Origin: JAXGYV01 sp040772045 | GTDB taxonomy: Bacteria; Actinomycetota; Thermoleophilia; UBA2241 | Assembly: GCA_040772045.1 (NCBI GenBank) | Contig: JAXGYV010000015.1 | Location: 1-30,959, forward strand | Length of the DNA stretch: 30,959 nt | Direction: 5' to 3' | Shown here: piece by piece, positions 17,028 through 25,347 of the stretch | Layout: each line of letters opens with the position of its first letter | Numbering within the stretch: the stretch's first letter is position 1 | Translations under genes and position numbers: made by a program | Notes under the pieces: model-generated | Databases searched by the model: none | What the model saw: the letters and a program-made list of their open reading frames with translations, nothing else | Told to the model about the DNA's origin: nothing

Positions 17028-18575
17028 CTAGCCCCCCAGAATGAGGCTCACGGCACCCCGCGCCGCCCAGAGCAGCGGATCGGGGTACAACCCGATGAAC
17101 AGCACGCCGGCGGCGCCAACCGCCAGCGCGGTCCCGGAGCCCAAATCCGCTCCCCCTTCCGCGGACAGATCCGAGAGGGGAACTGCCGTTGAGACGTCAC
17201 TCTGAACAGCCGCCGGCTGGCCACCTTCCGGCGCCTCTTGGAAGTACAGGTGCCACACCACGCGCAAGTAGTAGAAGGCCGAGACCGCGCTCATCACCAC
17301 GGCCACGACCGCCAGCCAAACAAGGCCGGCATCCACAACGGCGGTGAACAAGTAGAACTTGCCCCAGAATCCGGCGGTCGGCGGGATACCGGTGAGCGAG
17401 ATCATGAAGAGGGTGAGCGCGAGAGAGCCCGCGGGGAGACGCCGGCCCAAGCCAGCGATCTCCGGCAGCGAATAGCGGAATAGGCCACGGTTCCGTATGT
17501 AAACGAGCGCGCCAAAGGCGCCCATGTTCATGAACGCATAGGCCCCCAGATACACGAGCACCGCACTGGAGCCCTCGCTGCTTCCCGTGCGCGCCACGGC
17601 GATCAAGCCGAGCAGGATGTAGCCCGCGTGGGCGATGCTCGAGTAGGCGAGCATCCGTTTCAGGTTCTTCTGCGGCAGGGCGAGCACGTTCCCGACTACC
17701 ATCGTGAGGACAGCGATCACGATCAGTACGTCGCCCCACGTCGCCCACTGCGGCGCGGCCGCCACCACGAATAGCTTGAGGAACCCGGCGAAGGCACCGG
17801 CTTTCACGCCGACCGCCATGAAGGCGGTCACCGGCGTCGGCGCTCCCTCGTACACGTCCGGGGCCCAGGCGTGGAAGGGCACCGCCGATACCTTGAACCC
17901 CATACCGGCGATCACCAGCACCAGCGCGACCATAGCCGCGGCGTTGGTCCCGGACAGCCGGCCAAGGCCTTCAGCAATGGCGGCGTAGTTCGTTGCTCCC
18001 GTGAGCCCGTACAGCAGCGCCAGGCCGAACAGCAGGATGGCCGAGGAGAAGGCGCCGTTCAGAAAGTACTTGAGCGATGCCTCACCCGACTTGGGATCTC
18101 GCCGCATCCACCCCGCCATGACATAGGTAGGCAGCGACATGAGCTCGAAGGATATGAAGAGGGCGATGGTGTCTGTGGAGATAGCCATGCCGATCATGCC
18201 GGCGACGACAAGCAGCAGGAGCACGTAGAACTCGCCACGGGCCGAGCTCCGTGCCGCGAGGTACGCGTCCGAGAGCAGAATGGCTAGCACGCCGACGGTG
18301 CAAAACAGCAGCACGAAGAACAGCGCGTACTGATCCATGGCCACCATGTCGGCGAACCCCATACGGACCTGTTCTCGGTGAACTCGTATGCCCTCGTCCA
18401 CCCTCAGCCACTGTCCCACCGCCACGGCCATGCTGACAACCAGGCCCGCAGCCGCCACCCAGGCGAGCAAGCCCTTCCGGGCGGCCGGCACAAAGAGGTC
18501 GGCCACCAGCACGGTCACAGCACTCCCGGCGACCATAACCACCGGCAGGATCGTCCCAATAGAGAGATCGGCCAT
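17028..18575 (-). CDS. nuoN: NADH-quinone oxidoreductase subunit N
   Basis: Antiporter-like membrane subunit of complex I, last gene of the operon. 515 residues with ~14 hydrophobic helices. Proton-channel residues are recognisable in FISFELMSLPTYVMAGW (conserved Glu of TM5), SLKYFLNGAFSSA (broken-helix Lys region), VPFHAWAPDVYEGAPTPVTAF (TM7 region) and the Lys-containing LPQKNLKRMLAYSSIAHAGY. ATG start 3 bases after nuoM. An Ala/Ser-rich loop (about 455-490) precedes the last helix. Conventional otherwise. Confidence 0.96.
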   Translation of the reverse strand: MADLSIGTILPVVMVAGSAVTVLVADLFVPAARKGLLAWVAAAGLVVSMAVAVGQWLRVDEGIRVHREQVRMGFADMVAMDQYALFFVLLFCTVGVLAILLSDAYLAARSSARGEFYVLLLLVVAGMIGMAISTDTIALFISFELMSLPTYVMAGWMRRDPKSGEASLKYFLNGAFSSAILLFGLALLYGLTGATNYAAIAEGLGRLSGTNAAAMVALVLVIAGMGFKVSAVPFHAWAPDVYEGAPTPVTAFMAVGVKAGAFAGFLKLFVVAAAPQWATWGDVLIVIAVLTMVVGNVLALPQKNLKRMLAYSSIAHAGYILLGLIAVARTGSSEGSSAVLVYLGAYAFMNMGAFGALVYIRNRGLFRYSLPEIAGLGRRLPAGSLALTLFMISLTGIPPTAGFWGKFYLFTAVVDAGLVWLAVVAVVMSAVSAFYYLRVVWHLYFQEAPEGGQPAAVQSDVSTAVPLSDLSAEGGADLGSGTALAVGAAGVLFIGLYPDPLLWAARGAVSLILGG

Positions 18576-18578
18576 GGC

Positions 18579-20165
18579 CTACAACCCCCTCAGCAGATCC
18601 GCGAGGAACCCTAGTCCGCGAGACGGGCCGTCGACGAGCGAGCCGTTGACCTCTTGGAGGAGATCGCGTACCGGCACGTGGAGCACGTTCAAGAAAGTAT
18701 CTGGATACACGCCAACCCATACGGTGAGCGCGAGCAGCGGCAGCAACGACACCACCTCGCGCACGCCGATGTCGCGCAACGGCACGGCCGGCATCACATC
18801 GGCGTCACCACGATCGTTGAACAGCACGCGCTGGTACATCCACAGCAAGTAGCAGGCGGCGAGGATGACGCCGAGGGCGGCCAGCGCGCCCAGCGCACGG
18901 TTGTAGTGGAACACCCCCAGCAAGCTGAGGAACTCGCCCACAAAGCCGCTCAGGCCCGGCAGCCCGAGCGAGCCAAGCGTAAAGACCATGAAGAACCCGG
19001 CCATCACCGGCATGGGCTTGGCGAGCGTTCCCATCTCGGCGATTTGCCGCGTCCCGGTACGCTCGGAGAGGAACCCGACGAGGAGGAAGAGGGCGCCGGT
19101 CAGCAGACCGTGGCTGAACATGACTATCAGGGCGCCCTCCATGCCCTGCGGGTTTCCACCCACGGCGATGGCGGCGAAGATGCCGGCCGTTACGAACCCC
19201 ATGTGGCTCACGCTGGAGTAGGCCACCAGCTTCTTGAGGTCCTTCTGCACCATGGCCACCAGCGCACCGTAGATGATCGCGACCACCGACAGCACCAGCA
19301 CGTAGGGCACCGCGTCCAGCGCGGCGTCCGGGAACATGGGCAGGCAGAACCGCAGCATGCCGTACGCACCCATCTTGAGCAGCACGCCGGCGAGGATTAC
19401 CGAGCCAGCCATGGGTGCCTCCACGTGAGCGTCGGGGAGCCATGTGTGTACGGGAAACATGGGCACTTTGATGGCGAACGCGACGAAGAAGGCGAGGAAG
19501 CCCCAGAGCTGGAGGTGGTATGGGTAGACGATGTCTGAGAGCTGCCTGATGTTGAACGTGAGACCAGAGGCCAGATGGTCTCTGGCGTACAGCGCCACGG
19601 CCACGATAGCCACCAGCATCAGCAGGCTGCCGATGAGTGTGAACAGGAAGAACTTGACAGCCGCGTACACCTTACGCGGCCCACCCCAGACACCGATGAT
19701 GAAGTACATCGGCACCAGCATGACCTCCCAGAACACGTAGAACAGGAAGAGGTCCGTGGCGCAGAACACGCCACTCATGCCGGTCTGTAGCAGCAGCAGC
19801 GAGATGAAGAACCCGCGCTCGCGATCCTTCACGTAGTGCCAGCTCGCGATGATCGCCACAACGCCCAGGAGGGTCGTGAGGAATACGAGCAGCGCCGCGA
19901 TGCCGTCGACGCCGAAGCCGTAGCGAATGCTGAAGCGCTCGATCCAGGCGGCATCTTCGGCGAACTGCATGCCGGAGGCCGTGGTGTCCAGCCGCAGGAG
20001 CATGACGCAGGCGAGGACGAAGGCGCCCAGCGTAGTCAGCAGCGCCGCGCTCTTGTAGACCAGTGGCCGGGCACGGCCAAACAACAGGGCGACGGCCACG
20101 CCCGCCAGGGGCACGTACGTGATCACCGAGAGGATCGGGAAGCCTATCTGCTCTTGCCAGCTCAC
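18579..20165 (-). CDS. nuoM: NADH-quinone oxidoreductase subunit M
   Basis: Antiporter-like proton-pumping subunit. 528 residues from GTG 20165 (SWQEQIGFP...), chosen because it follows the nuoL stop by 8 bases with a GGGGGA SD. The frame is open 41 residues further upstream, but that stretch is Arg/Pro-rich, overlaps nuoL and is not part of the family. Key elements: FYVFWEVMLVPMYFIIG (TM5 Glu), KVPMFPVHTWLPDAHVEAP, MVQKDLKKLVAYSSVSHMGF and FSHGLLTGALFLLVG. No anomalies seen. Confidence 0.96.
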   Translation of the reverse strand: MSWQEQIGFPILSVITYVPLAGVAVALLFGRARPLVYKSAALLTTLGAFVLACVMLLRLDTTASGMQFAEDAAWIERFSIRYGFGVDGIAALLVFLTTLLGVVAIIASWHYVKDRERGFFISLLLLQTGMSGVFCATDLFLFYVFWEVMLVPMYFIIGVWGGPRKVYAAVKFFLFTLIGSLLMLVAIVAVALYARDHLASGLTFNIRQLSDIVYPYHLQLWGFLAFFVAFAIKVPMFPVHTWLPDAHVEAPMAGSVILAGVLLKMGAYGMLRFCLPMFPDAALDAVPYVLVLSVVAIIYGALVAMVQKDLKKLVAYSSVSHMGFVTAGIFAAIAVGGNPQGMEGALIVMFSHGLLTGALFLLVGFLSERTGTRQIAEMGTLAKPMPVMAGFFMVFTLGSLGLPGLSGFVGEFLSLLGVFHYNRALGALAALGVILAACYLLWMYQRVLFNDRGDADVMPAVPLRDIGVREVVSLLPLLALTVWVGVYPDTFLNVLHVPVRDLLQEVNGSLVDGPSRGLGFLADLLRGL

Positions 20166-20173
20166 ACGTCCCC

Positions 20174-22054
20174 CTAGAAGATCCGGAACACGACGACGAG
20201 GACGAAGACGGCGGCCAGGATACCCAGCGCGTAGTCCTGGGCACGACCCGTCTGGAGCGGACGCAACACGCGGGCGAGCCCGCCCCACAACCAGGCAACG
20301 CCGTTGACGGCGCCGTCGATCACCCTAACGTCCACCGCAGTCCAGAGCCACGAGGCACAGCCGATCAACGGCCGGACAACTCCGCGCTCGTAGCCTTCAT
20401 CCATGTACAGCTTGTTGAGCGACGCGCGATAGACGGCGGGGAAGCGCGTCGCCAGACGCGCCGCAGACTCGGGGCGGCGCAGGTACAGCTGCCAGGCGAG
20501 CGCGATGCCGGCCAGCACCACGATCAGCGACACGAGCATCAGCACACCGCCAACCCCAAGCCACTCGAAGTGCCCAGCCTCTTCGCCAACGAATACCGGC
20601 TCCAGGAAGCGATGGATCCACCCGGCATCGGGCGGCCAGCCGACGACGAGGCCGGCCACCGCGGCGGGAATCGCGAGCACCGCCAGCGGTACCGTCATGC
20701 TCGGGCCGGGTGCGTGGCCGCGGGCGGCCGTGGGCGTGCGGCTCTCGCCGTGGAACGTGAGGAAGATGAGGCGAAACATGTACACGCCGGTGAGGAAGGC
20801 GGTCACCAGACCCACCGCCCATACCACGTAGTAGTGATGGGCGAAGCTACCGCCGAGGATCTCGTCTTTGGCCCAGAAACCGGCGAAGGGGAACACGCCG
20901 CACATCGCCAGGGCGCCCACGAGCATCGTCCAATAGGTGCGGGGCAGCTTGCGGCGCAGACCGCCCATGAGACGCATGTCTTGCTCCCCACCGAGCGCAT
21001 GGATGACTGCCCCGGAACCCAGGAAGAGGAGGCCTTTGAAGAAGCCGTGGACCATGAGGTAGAAGATGCCCGCCACCCAAGCGCCGGCGCCCAGGGCCAT
21101 GAACATGAAGCCCAGCGACGAGATAGTCGAGTAGGCGATCACCCGCTTGATGTCGGTCTGGGTGATCGCGATGATCGCCGCGTAGATGGCCGTGAACGTC
21201 CCGATGCCCATGACGATCAGCATGGCCGTGTGCGAAGTCAGGAACAGCGGCGAGGAGCGGGCGACCATGTAAACGCCGGCGTTCACCATGGTCGCGGCAT
21301 GGATGAGGGCGCTCACCGGAGTGGGGCCCTCCATGGCGTCCGGAAGCCACACGTGCAGCGGGAACTGCGCGCTCTTGCCGACAGCGCCCATGAATAGGAG
21401 GAGGCAGATGCCGAGCATGGTAGCGCCCCCAGCGTCAGCAGCCTGTGGGAATACCTCGGTGAACCGCAGTGAGCCGAACGTGAGGAACAGCAGCAGGATA
21501 CCGAGAGTAAAGCCGAAGTCGCCGACGCGGTTCACCAAGAAGGCCTTCTTGCCTGCCTGCGCCGGCGCCTTGCGCGTGAACCAGAAGGAGATCAGCAGAT
21601 AGGAGCAGAGGCCGACGCCCTCCCAAGCCAGGAACATGAGGAGGTAGTTGTTCGCCAGCACCAGAACGTACATGGCGAACATGAAGAGGTTCAGGTAGGC
21701 GAAGAAGCGGTAGTACCCCTCGTCCCCATGCATGTAGCCAATCGAGTAGTAGTGCACCAGCATGCCGATGGTACCAACCACCAGAAGCATGATGGCCGTG
21801 AGGCTGTCCACATAGAAACCCCAGGGGACGTGCAGAGCGCCTGAAGTGATCCACGAGAAGGCGTCCCACTCGAAGGCCGCTTCCTTGGCGCGGAACACGT
21901 GCACGAAGAGGTACAGACTGAACGCCCACGAGACAGTGACCATGGCGATGGCCACCACGTCGGCGCGGCGCCCCATCAGCTTGCCGAAGAACAACGTCAG
22001 CAGAAAGCCGGCCAGCGGCAGTGCGCACACCAGGGCGACGGCAACCTTCAGCAC
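20174..22054 (-). CDS. nuoL: NADH-quinone oxidoreductase subunit L
   Basis: Distal antiporter-like subunit with the long lateral helix. 626 residues, normal length. Motifs: FLAWEGVGLCSYLLISFW (TM5 Glu), KKAFLVNRVGDFGF, SAQFPLHVWLPDAMEGPTPVSALIHAATMV, TQTDIKRVIAYSTISSLGFMF and MVHGFFKGLLFLGSGAVIHA, followed by the C-terminal extension with the amphipathic helix HL and a final hydrophobic anchor. GTG start at 22054 with GAGGAGG 7 bases upstream, in the 25-base gap after nuoK. Confidence 0.97.
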   Translation of the reverse strand: MLKVAVALVCALPLAGFLLTLFFGKLMGRRADVVAIAMVTVSWAFSLYLFVHVFRAKEAAFEWDAFSWITSGALHVPWGFYVDSLTAIMLLVVGTIGMLVHYYSIGYMHGDEGYYRFFAYLNLFMFAMYVLVLANNYLLMFLAWEGVGLCSYLLISFWFTRKAPAQAGKKAFLVNRVGDFGFTLGILLLFLTFGSLRFTEVFPQAADAGGATMLGICLLLFMGAVGKSAQFPLHVWLPDAMEGPTPVSALIHAATMVNAGVYMVARSSPLFLTSHTAMLIVMGIGTFTAIYAAIIAITQTDIKRVIAYSTISSLGFMFMALGAGAWVAGIFYLMVHGFFKGLLFLGSGAVIHALGGEQDMRLMGGLRRKLPRTYWTMLVGALAMCGVFPFAGFWAKDEILGGSFAHHYYVVWAVGLVTAFLTGVYMFRLIFLTFHGESRTPTAARGHAPGPSMTVPLAVLAIPAAVAGLVVGWPPDAGWIHRFLEPVFVGEEAGHFEWLGVGGVLMLVSLIVVLAGIALAWQLYLRRPESAARLATRFPAVYRASLNKLYMDEGYERGVVRPLIGCASWLWTAVDVRVIDGAVNGVAWLWGGLARVLRPLQTGRAQDYALGILAAVFVLVVVFRIF

Positions 22055-22079
22055 GGCACGGCCTCCTCGCTCGCCTCGC

Positions 22080-22388
22080 TCATCCCTTGAGCTCCGCGTA
22101 CTCGTCGGCCTGTACCGAACGCCGGTGACGATAGTTGGCGATCACGATCGCCAAGCCGACCGCTACTTCGGCGGCGGCGATCGTGATGACGAAGAGCACG
22201 AAGAGGCTCCCGCGGCCTTGCGTTCCCGGGAGGAAGTTGGCGAACGCGACCAGCGCCAGGTTGACCGCATTCAGCATGAGCTCCAGACACATGATCACCA
22301 GGATCACGTTGCGGCGCGCCAGGACGCCGTAGGCGCCGATGCAGAACAGCAGGCCGGCGAGCAGCAGCCACCAGTCGACGGCATGCAT
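22080..22388 (-). CDS. nuoK: NADH-quinone oxidoreductase subunit K
   Basis: Three-helix antiporter-like subunit (MrpC homologue) of the membrane arm. 102 residues, the standard size. The conserved channel glutamates are in VIMCLELMLNAVNL (TM2) and TIAAAEVAVGLAI (TM3). ATG at 22388 shares its A with the nuoJ TAA (TAATG), so start and coupling are clear. Confidence 0.97.
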   Translation of the reverse strand: MHAVDWWLLLAGLLFCIGAYGVLARRNVILVIMCLELMLNAVNLALVAFANFLPGTQGRGSLFVLFVITIAAAEVAVGLAIVIANYRHRRSVQADEYAELKG

Positions 22389-22897
22389 TAGTCCTTCCCC
22401 TCCCTGCGCGCGAGCACGATTGCCCCGACCATGGCGGCGAGCAGGACCAGCGACACCAGCTCGAAGGGCAGCACGTATTTGTTGAACAGCAGCGCCGAGA
22501 GCGCTCCGACGCCGGGGTTGTGCGCCTCGGAGCCCTCCGGCAGTACATCGGAGGCGATGAGCACCGCCGAGAGCAGCAACGCCACACCCACGGCAAGCGG
22601 CAATGCCCAGATGCTGCGACGGTTGAAGAAGAGATGGAGCCCCCCCGTCTGCTGCTGCGTGAGCATGATGGCGAAGATGATGACCACCGAGATGGCGCCG
22701 ACGTAGATGAGCACCTGGATGATCGCCAGCAACTCGGCGTGCAGCAACGCGAAGGCGAAGGCGACACCCAGGAAGCAGAACACCATGCTCACAGCCGAGT
22801 GGACGATGCTGCGAAGAGCGACGACACCTACGCCGGCGACCAGAATCCAAGCGGCGACGATGAAGAAGAGGACGGGATGGAAGTCGCCGCCGGGCAT
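22388..22897 (-). CDS. nuoJ: NADH-quinone oxidoreductase subunit J
   Basis: Membrane subunit with five helices, 169 residues. The pi-bulge TM3 region is recognisable in LLAIIQVLIYVGAISVVIIF, and the conserved HAELLA precedes it. ATG at 22897 overlaps the stop of the upstream GltD-fusion gene (TGATG), which places the unusual electron-input genes firmly in the same translated operon as the membrane arm. Confidence 0.96.
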   Translation of the reverse strand: MPGGDFHPVLFFIVAAWILVAGVGVVALRSIVHSAVSMVFCFLGVAFAFALLHAELLAIIQVLIYVGAISVVIIFAIMLTQQQTGGLHLFFNRRSIWALPLAVGVALLLSAVLIASDVLPEGSEAHNPGVGALSALLFNKYVLPFELVSLVLLAAMVGAIVLARREGKD

Positions 22898-23181
22898 CAG
22901 TCGCCGTCCTCAGGGTCGTCCAGGTCGAGCGGATCGTCCTGCAGCGGCTCCCAGATCCATCCCTGCCCCTTCAGGCTATCGAGGACGTGGGGGACCAGCT
23001 CAAGGCTGCCGCGCCGGCGAGCGGCCGGGCGGCCGTCGCGCACGTACAGGTGCTCGCCGGCGAGCGCGGGACGGTCGTAGCCCGCGAGCTCAAAGTACTC
23101 CTTCTGCTCCAGTGCGTCATACGGACACACCTCCACGCACTCGCCGCAGAAGATGCAGCGGCTCTCGTCGAGGTCGTAGCT
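22897..23181 (-). other. NuoI C-terminal half, fused in frame (second 4Fe-4S motif and tail)
   Basis: Residues ~723-816 of the GltD fusion. DESRCIFCGECVEVCP then YFELAGYDRPAL corresponds to the RCIFCGLCxEACP...FEMAxYxxxDLVY block of NuoI/Nqo9. It is the third ferredoxin motif in this chain and has no partner motif within it. The last ~45 residues are acidic and unlike canonical NuoI tails. Confidence 0.7.
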
Positions 23182-25347
23182 CTCGAGCACGCGCGCGTTG
23201 ATCTCGATGGACCCGGTGGGACACGTTTCGGCGCACTTGCCGCAGCTCACGCACCCAACCATCTCCAGGGGGAGGTTGTCGGGTGTGGAGACGATGGAGT
23301 CGAAGCCGCGACCCATGGCATCGTAGCAGCTCGCGCCGACCTCTTCCCGACAAATGCGCACGCAGCGCAGACAGTTGATGCACCGGTTGGGCTCGCGCAT
23401 GATGAAGTCGTGGCGGAAATCGGCCGGGTAGTTGTGCGCGGCGCCACCGTGGAAGCGGTTCGCGAAGACCTCGTACTCGATGCCGTAGCGCTGCAGGTCG
23501 CACGAACCGTTCGCCGGGCAGTAGCAGTCCAAACACAACTCGGCACCGCGCTGAGCCTCGGCCTCGGGGAATCCAAGCTCGATCTCCTCGAAGTTCGTCC
23601 TCCGTTCCTCCACCGAGAGCTTGGGCATCTCCGCGGGCGGACTGGGCCGCGACACATCGGTCGTCATGTCGATGAATACCGGCCTGATCTCCGCCATACG
23701 CGTCACTCGCGGGTCTAGGTCGGCCCTGCGCGAGAGGGCGGTGTAGAACGGCGTGGCCTGAAGCTCGGCGAGCTGCTGGCTGACCCGCTGCATGTTCTCG
23801 CCGCGCAGAGAGGCATCGATGCTCCAGGCGGCCTTCTTGCCTTGCGCGATCGCTTGAATCACCGTCTGCGCGCCGAGCACACAGTCGCCGCCGGCGAAGA
23901 CCCGCGGATCGTCCGTCTGGAAGGTGTACTCGTCTACCGCCACCGTCCGCCACTTGGTGCGCTGGATCCCCTGCTCCGGCGCCGTGCCGTCGAGCTTGGG
24001 GTACTGGCCGATGGCAGTGATCACCTGATCGCACTCGATCACGTAGGTGGAACCTTCGACCGGCACCGGACGGCGGCGGCCAGAGGCATCGGGCTCGCCG
24101 AGCTCCATGCGGATCATCTCGATACCGACCACTGTGTTGCGCTCGTCGGTGAGGATTCGCACCGGGGCTGTGAGCAGCTCGAGACGGACGCCTTCCTCTT
24201 CGGCTTCGTCAACCTCAGCTTGCTGCGCGGGCATCTCGGCACGTGAGCGCCGATACAGTACGCTCACCTCCTCGGCCCCTTTTCGAATGGAGGTGCGAGA
24301 GGCGTCCATGGCCGTAAAGCCGCCGCCGATGACGACCACCTTGCGGCCGACATGCACGTCGCCCCGTTCCTCCAGCTCGCCGAGGAAATCGATAGCCGCC
24401 ACCACGCCAGTGGCATCCTCACCCGGGATACCCATCTCGTTGCTGTTGAACGCGCCGAGGCCGAGGAATACGGCGTCGTAGCCGTCGCGCTCGAGCAGAT
24501 CCTCGAGGGTGAAGTCTGTGCCGAGACGGCGGTTGCACTGGAGCTCCGCCCCCAGCCGCCACACGACGTTAATCTCTTTGTCGAGCAAGTCGCGCGGCAG
24601 GCGGTAGCTGGGAATGCCGTACCGCAGCATGCCGCCCGGATGCGGCATGGCCTCGAACACCGTGACAGCATGTCCTTCCAGCCGCAAGTAGAACGCGGCC
24701 GCCAGCCCAGCCGGGCCGGCGCCGATCACGGCGACGCGCTTGCCGCTCTCTGGCGCCTGTTCCATCGGCAGAAGGAGCTCGCCCTCTTGTTCGTCTTCCA
24801 CACACTGGTCGCCCATGAAGCGGTGTAGCCAGCAGATGGTGATGGGGTGCTCCACCAACTGCCGCCGGCAGGGTCCCTCGCAGGGCCGTGGACACACGCG
24901 ACCCACGATCGACGGGAACGGCAGATCCTCGCGCAGCTTCCGTACGCCATTGCGGTAGTCGCCATGGGCGATGTAGTCGAGGAACTGCGGGATCTTGATG
25001 TGCGTCGGGCAGGCGTCGCGGCAGGGCGGCGTGCAGAACGAGTTGTGGTCGCTCAGCAGCAACTCGAGGTAGAGCTTCCGCATGGCGCGCAGCTTGGGCG
25101 TGTCGGTTTGGATCTCCATCCCCTCGGCCGCCACGGTGGAGCAGCTCGGCACTGTCTTGCGCGCTCCCGCGACCTCTACCATGCAGATGCGGCAAGCGGC
25201 GGCGGCCGGAAGACGCGGCTCGTGACAGAGCGTGGGAATGTGGATACCGACGCTTTGCGCGGCCTCCAGAATGGTGTCGCCGGCAGAGCACTCCACCGGC
25301 TGCCCGTTGATGGTGAGCTTCACCCTGGTGTCCGACGCCGCGCTCAT
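22897..25347 (-). CDS. Complex I NuoG replacement: [2Fe-2S]-GltD-like FAD/NAD(P)H oxidoreductase-ferredoxin, with NuoI C-terminal half
   Basis: 816 residues from ATG 25347 (overlaps the nuoF stop as ATGA); the open frame further upstream is an out-of-frame shadow of nuoF. Domains: plant-type [2Fe-2S] as in NuoG (C41, C52, C55, C69); Fer4_20/GltD N-terminus (C105, C109, C113, C152, C156, C160); FAD motif GAGPAGL (209-215); NAD(P) motif VVIGGGFTAMD (338-348); GGDCV (487-490); a C605/C608/C610/C616 cluster ending DLQRYGIEYE; NuoG/HydA-like 2[4Fe-4S] (C656, C659, C662, C666 and C699, C702, C705, C709). Then comes a lone motif C731, C734, C737, C741 in RCIFCGECVEVCP followed by YFELAGYDR, which matches the second half of NuoI. 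The molybdopterin-like domain of NuoG is absent. SfrA of Geobacter is the closest known architecture I can name. Likely role: second flavin entry point (NADPH?) into complex I. Confidence 0.88.
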   Translation of the reverse strand: MSAASDTRVKLTINGQPVECSAGDTILEAAQSVGIHIPTLCHEPRLPAAAACRICMVEVAGARKTVPSCSTVAAEGMEIQTDTPKLRAMRKLYLELLLSDHNSFCTPPCRDACPTHIKIPQFLDYIAHGDYRNGVRKLREDLPFPSIVGRVCPRPCEGPCRRQLVEHPITICWLHRFMGDQCVEDEQEGELLLPMEQAPESGKRVAVIGAGPAGLAAAFYLRLEGHAVTVFEAMPHPGGMLRYGIPSYRLPRDLLDKEINVVWRLGAELQCNRRLGTDFTLEDLLERDGYDAVFLGLGAFNSNEMGIPGEDATGVVAAIDFLGELEERGDVHVGRKVVVIGGGFTAMDASRTSIRKGAEEVSVLYRRSRAEMPAQQAEVDEAEEEGVRLELLTAPVRILTDERNTVVGIEMIRMELGEPDASGRRRPVPVEGSTYVIECDQVITAIGQYPKLDGTAPEQGIQRTKWRTVAVDEYTFQTDDPRVFAGGDCVLGAQTVIQAIAQGKKAAWSIDASLRGENMQRVSQQLAELQATPFYTALSRRADLDPRVTRMAEIRPVFIDMTTDVSRPSPPAEMPKLSVEERRTNFEEIELGFPEAEAQRGAELCLDCYCPANGSCDLQRYGIEYEVFANRFHGGAAHNYPADFRHDFIMREPNRCINCLRCVRICREEVGASCYDAMGRGFDSIVSTPDNLPLEMVGCVSCGKCAETCPTGSIEINARVLESYDLDESRCIFCGECVEVCPYDALEQKEYFELAGYDRPALAGEHLYVRDGRPAARRRGSLELVPHVLDSLKGQGWIWEPLQDDPLDLDDPEDGD

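Noticed and set aside
20166..20288. 41-residue N-terminal extension of NuoM
   Set aside because: Arg/Pro-rich overlap with the end of nuoL; GTG 20165 with a GGGGGA SD gives the family's normal N-terminus.
22897..25347. GltD domain as a nested insertion inside NuoG (between the [2Fe-2S] domain and the LCxDC...GSCDLQ segment)
   Set aside because: Tempting, because DLQRYGIEYE resembles the NuoG HC3 region. However, the LCLDCYC...CDLQ block also ends GltD/SfrA-type proteins after the same LGFPEAEA stretch, so simple domain fusion explains it as well.
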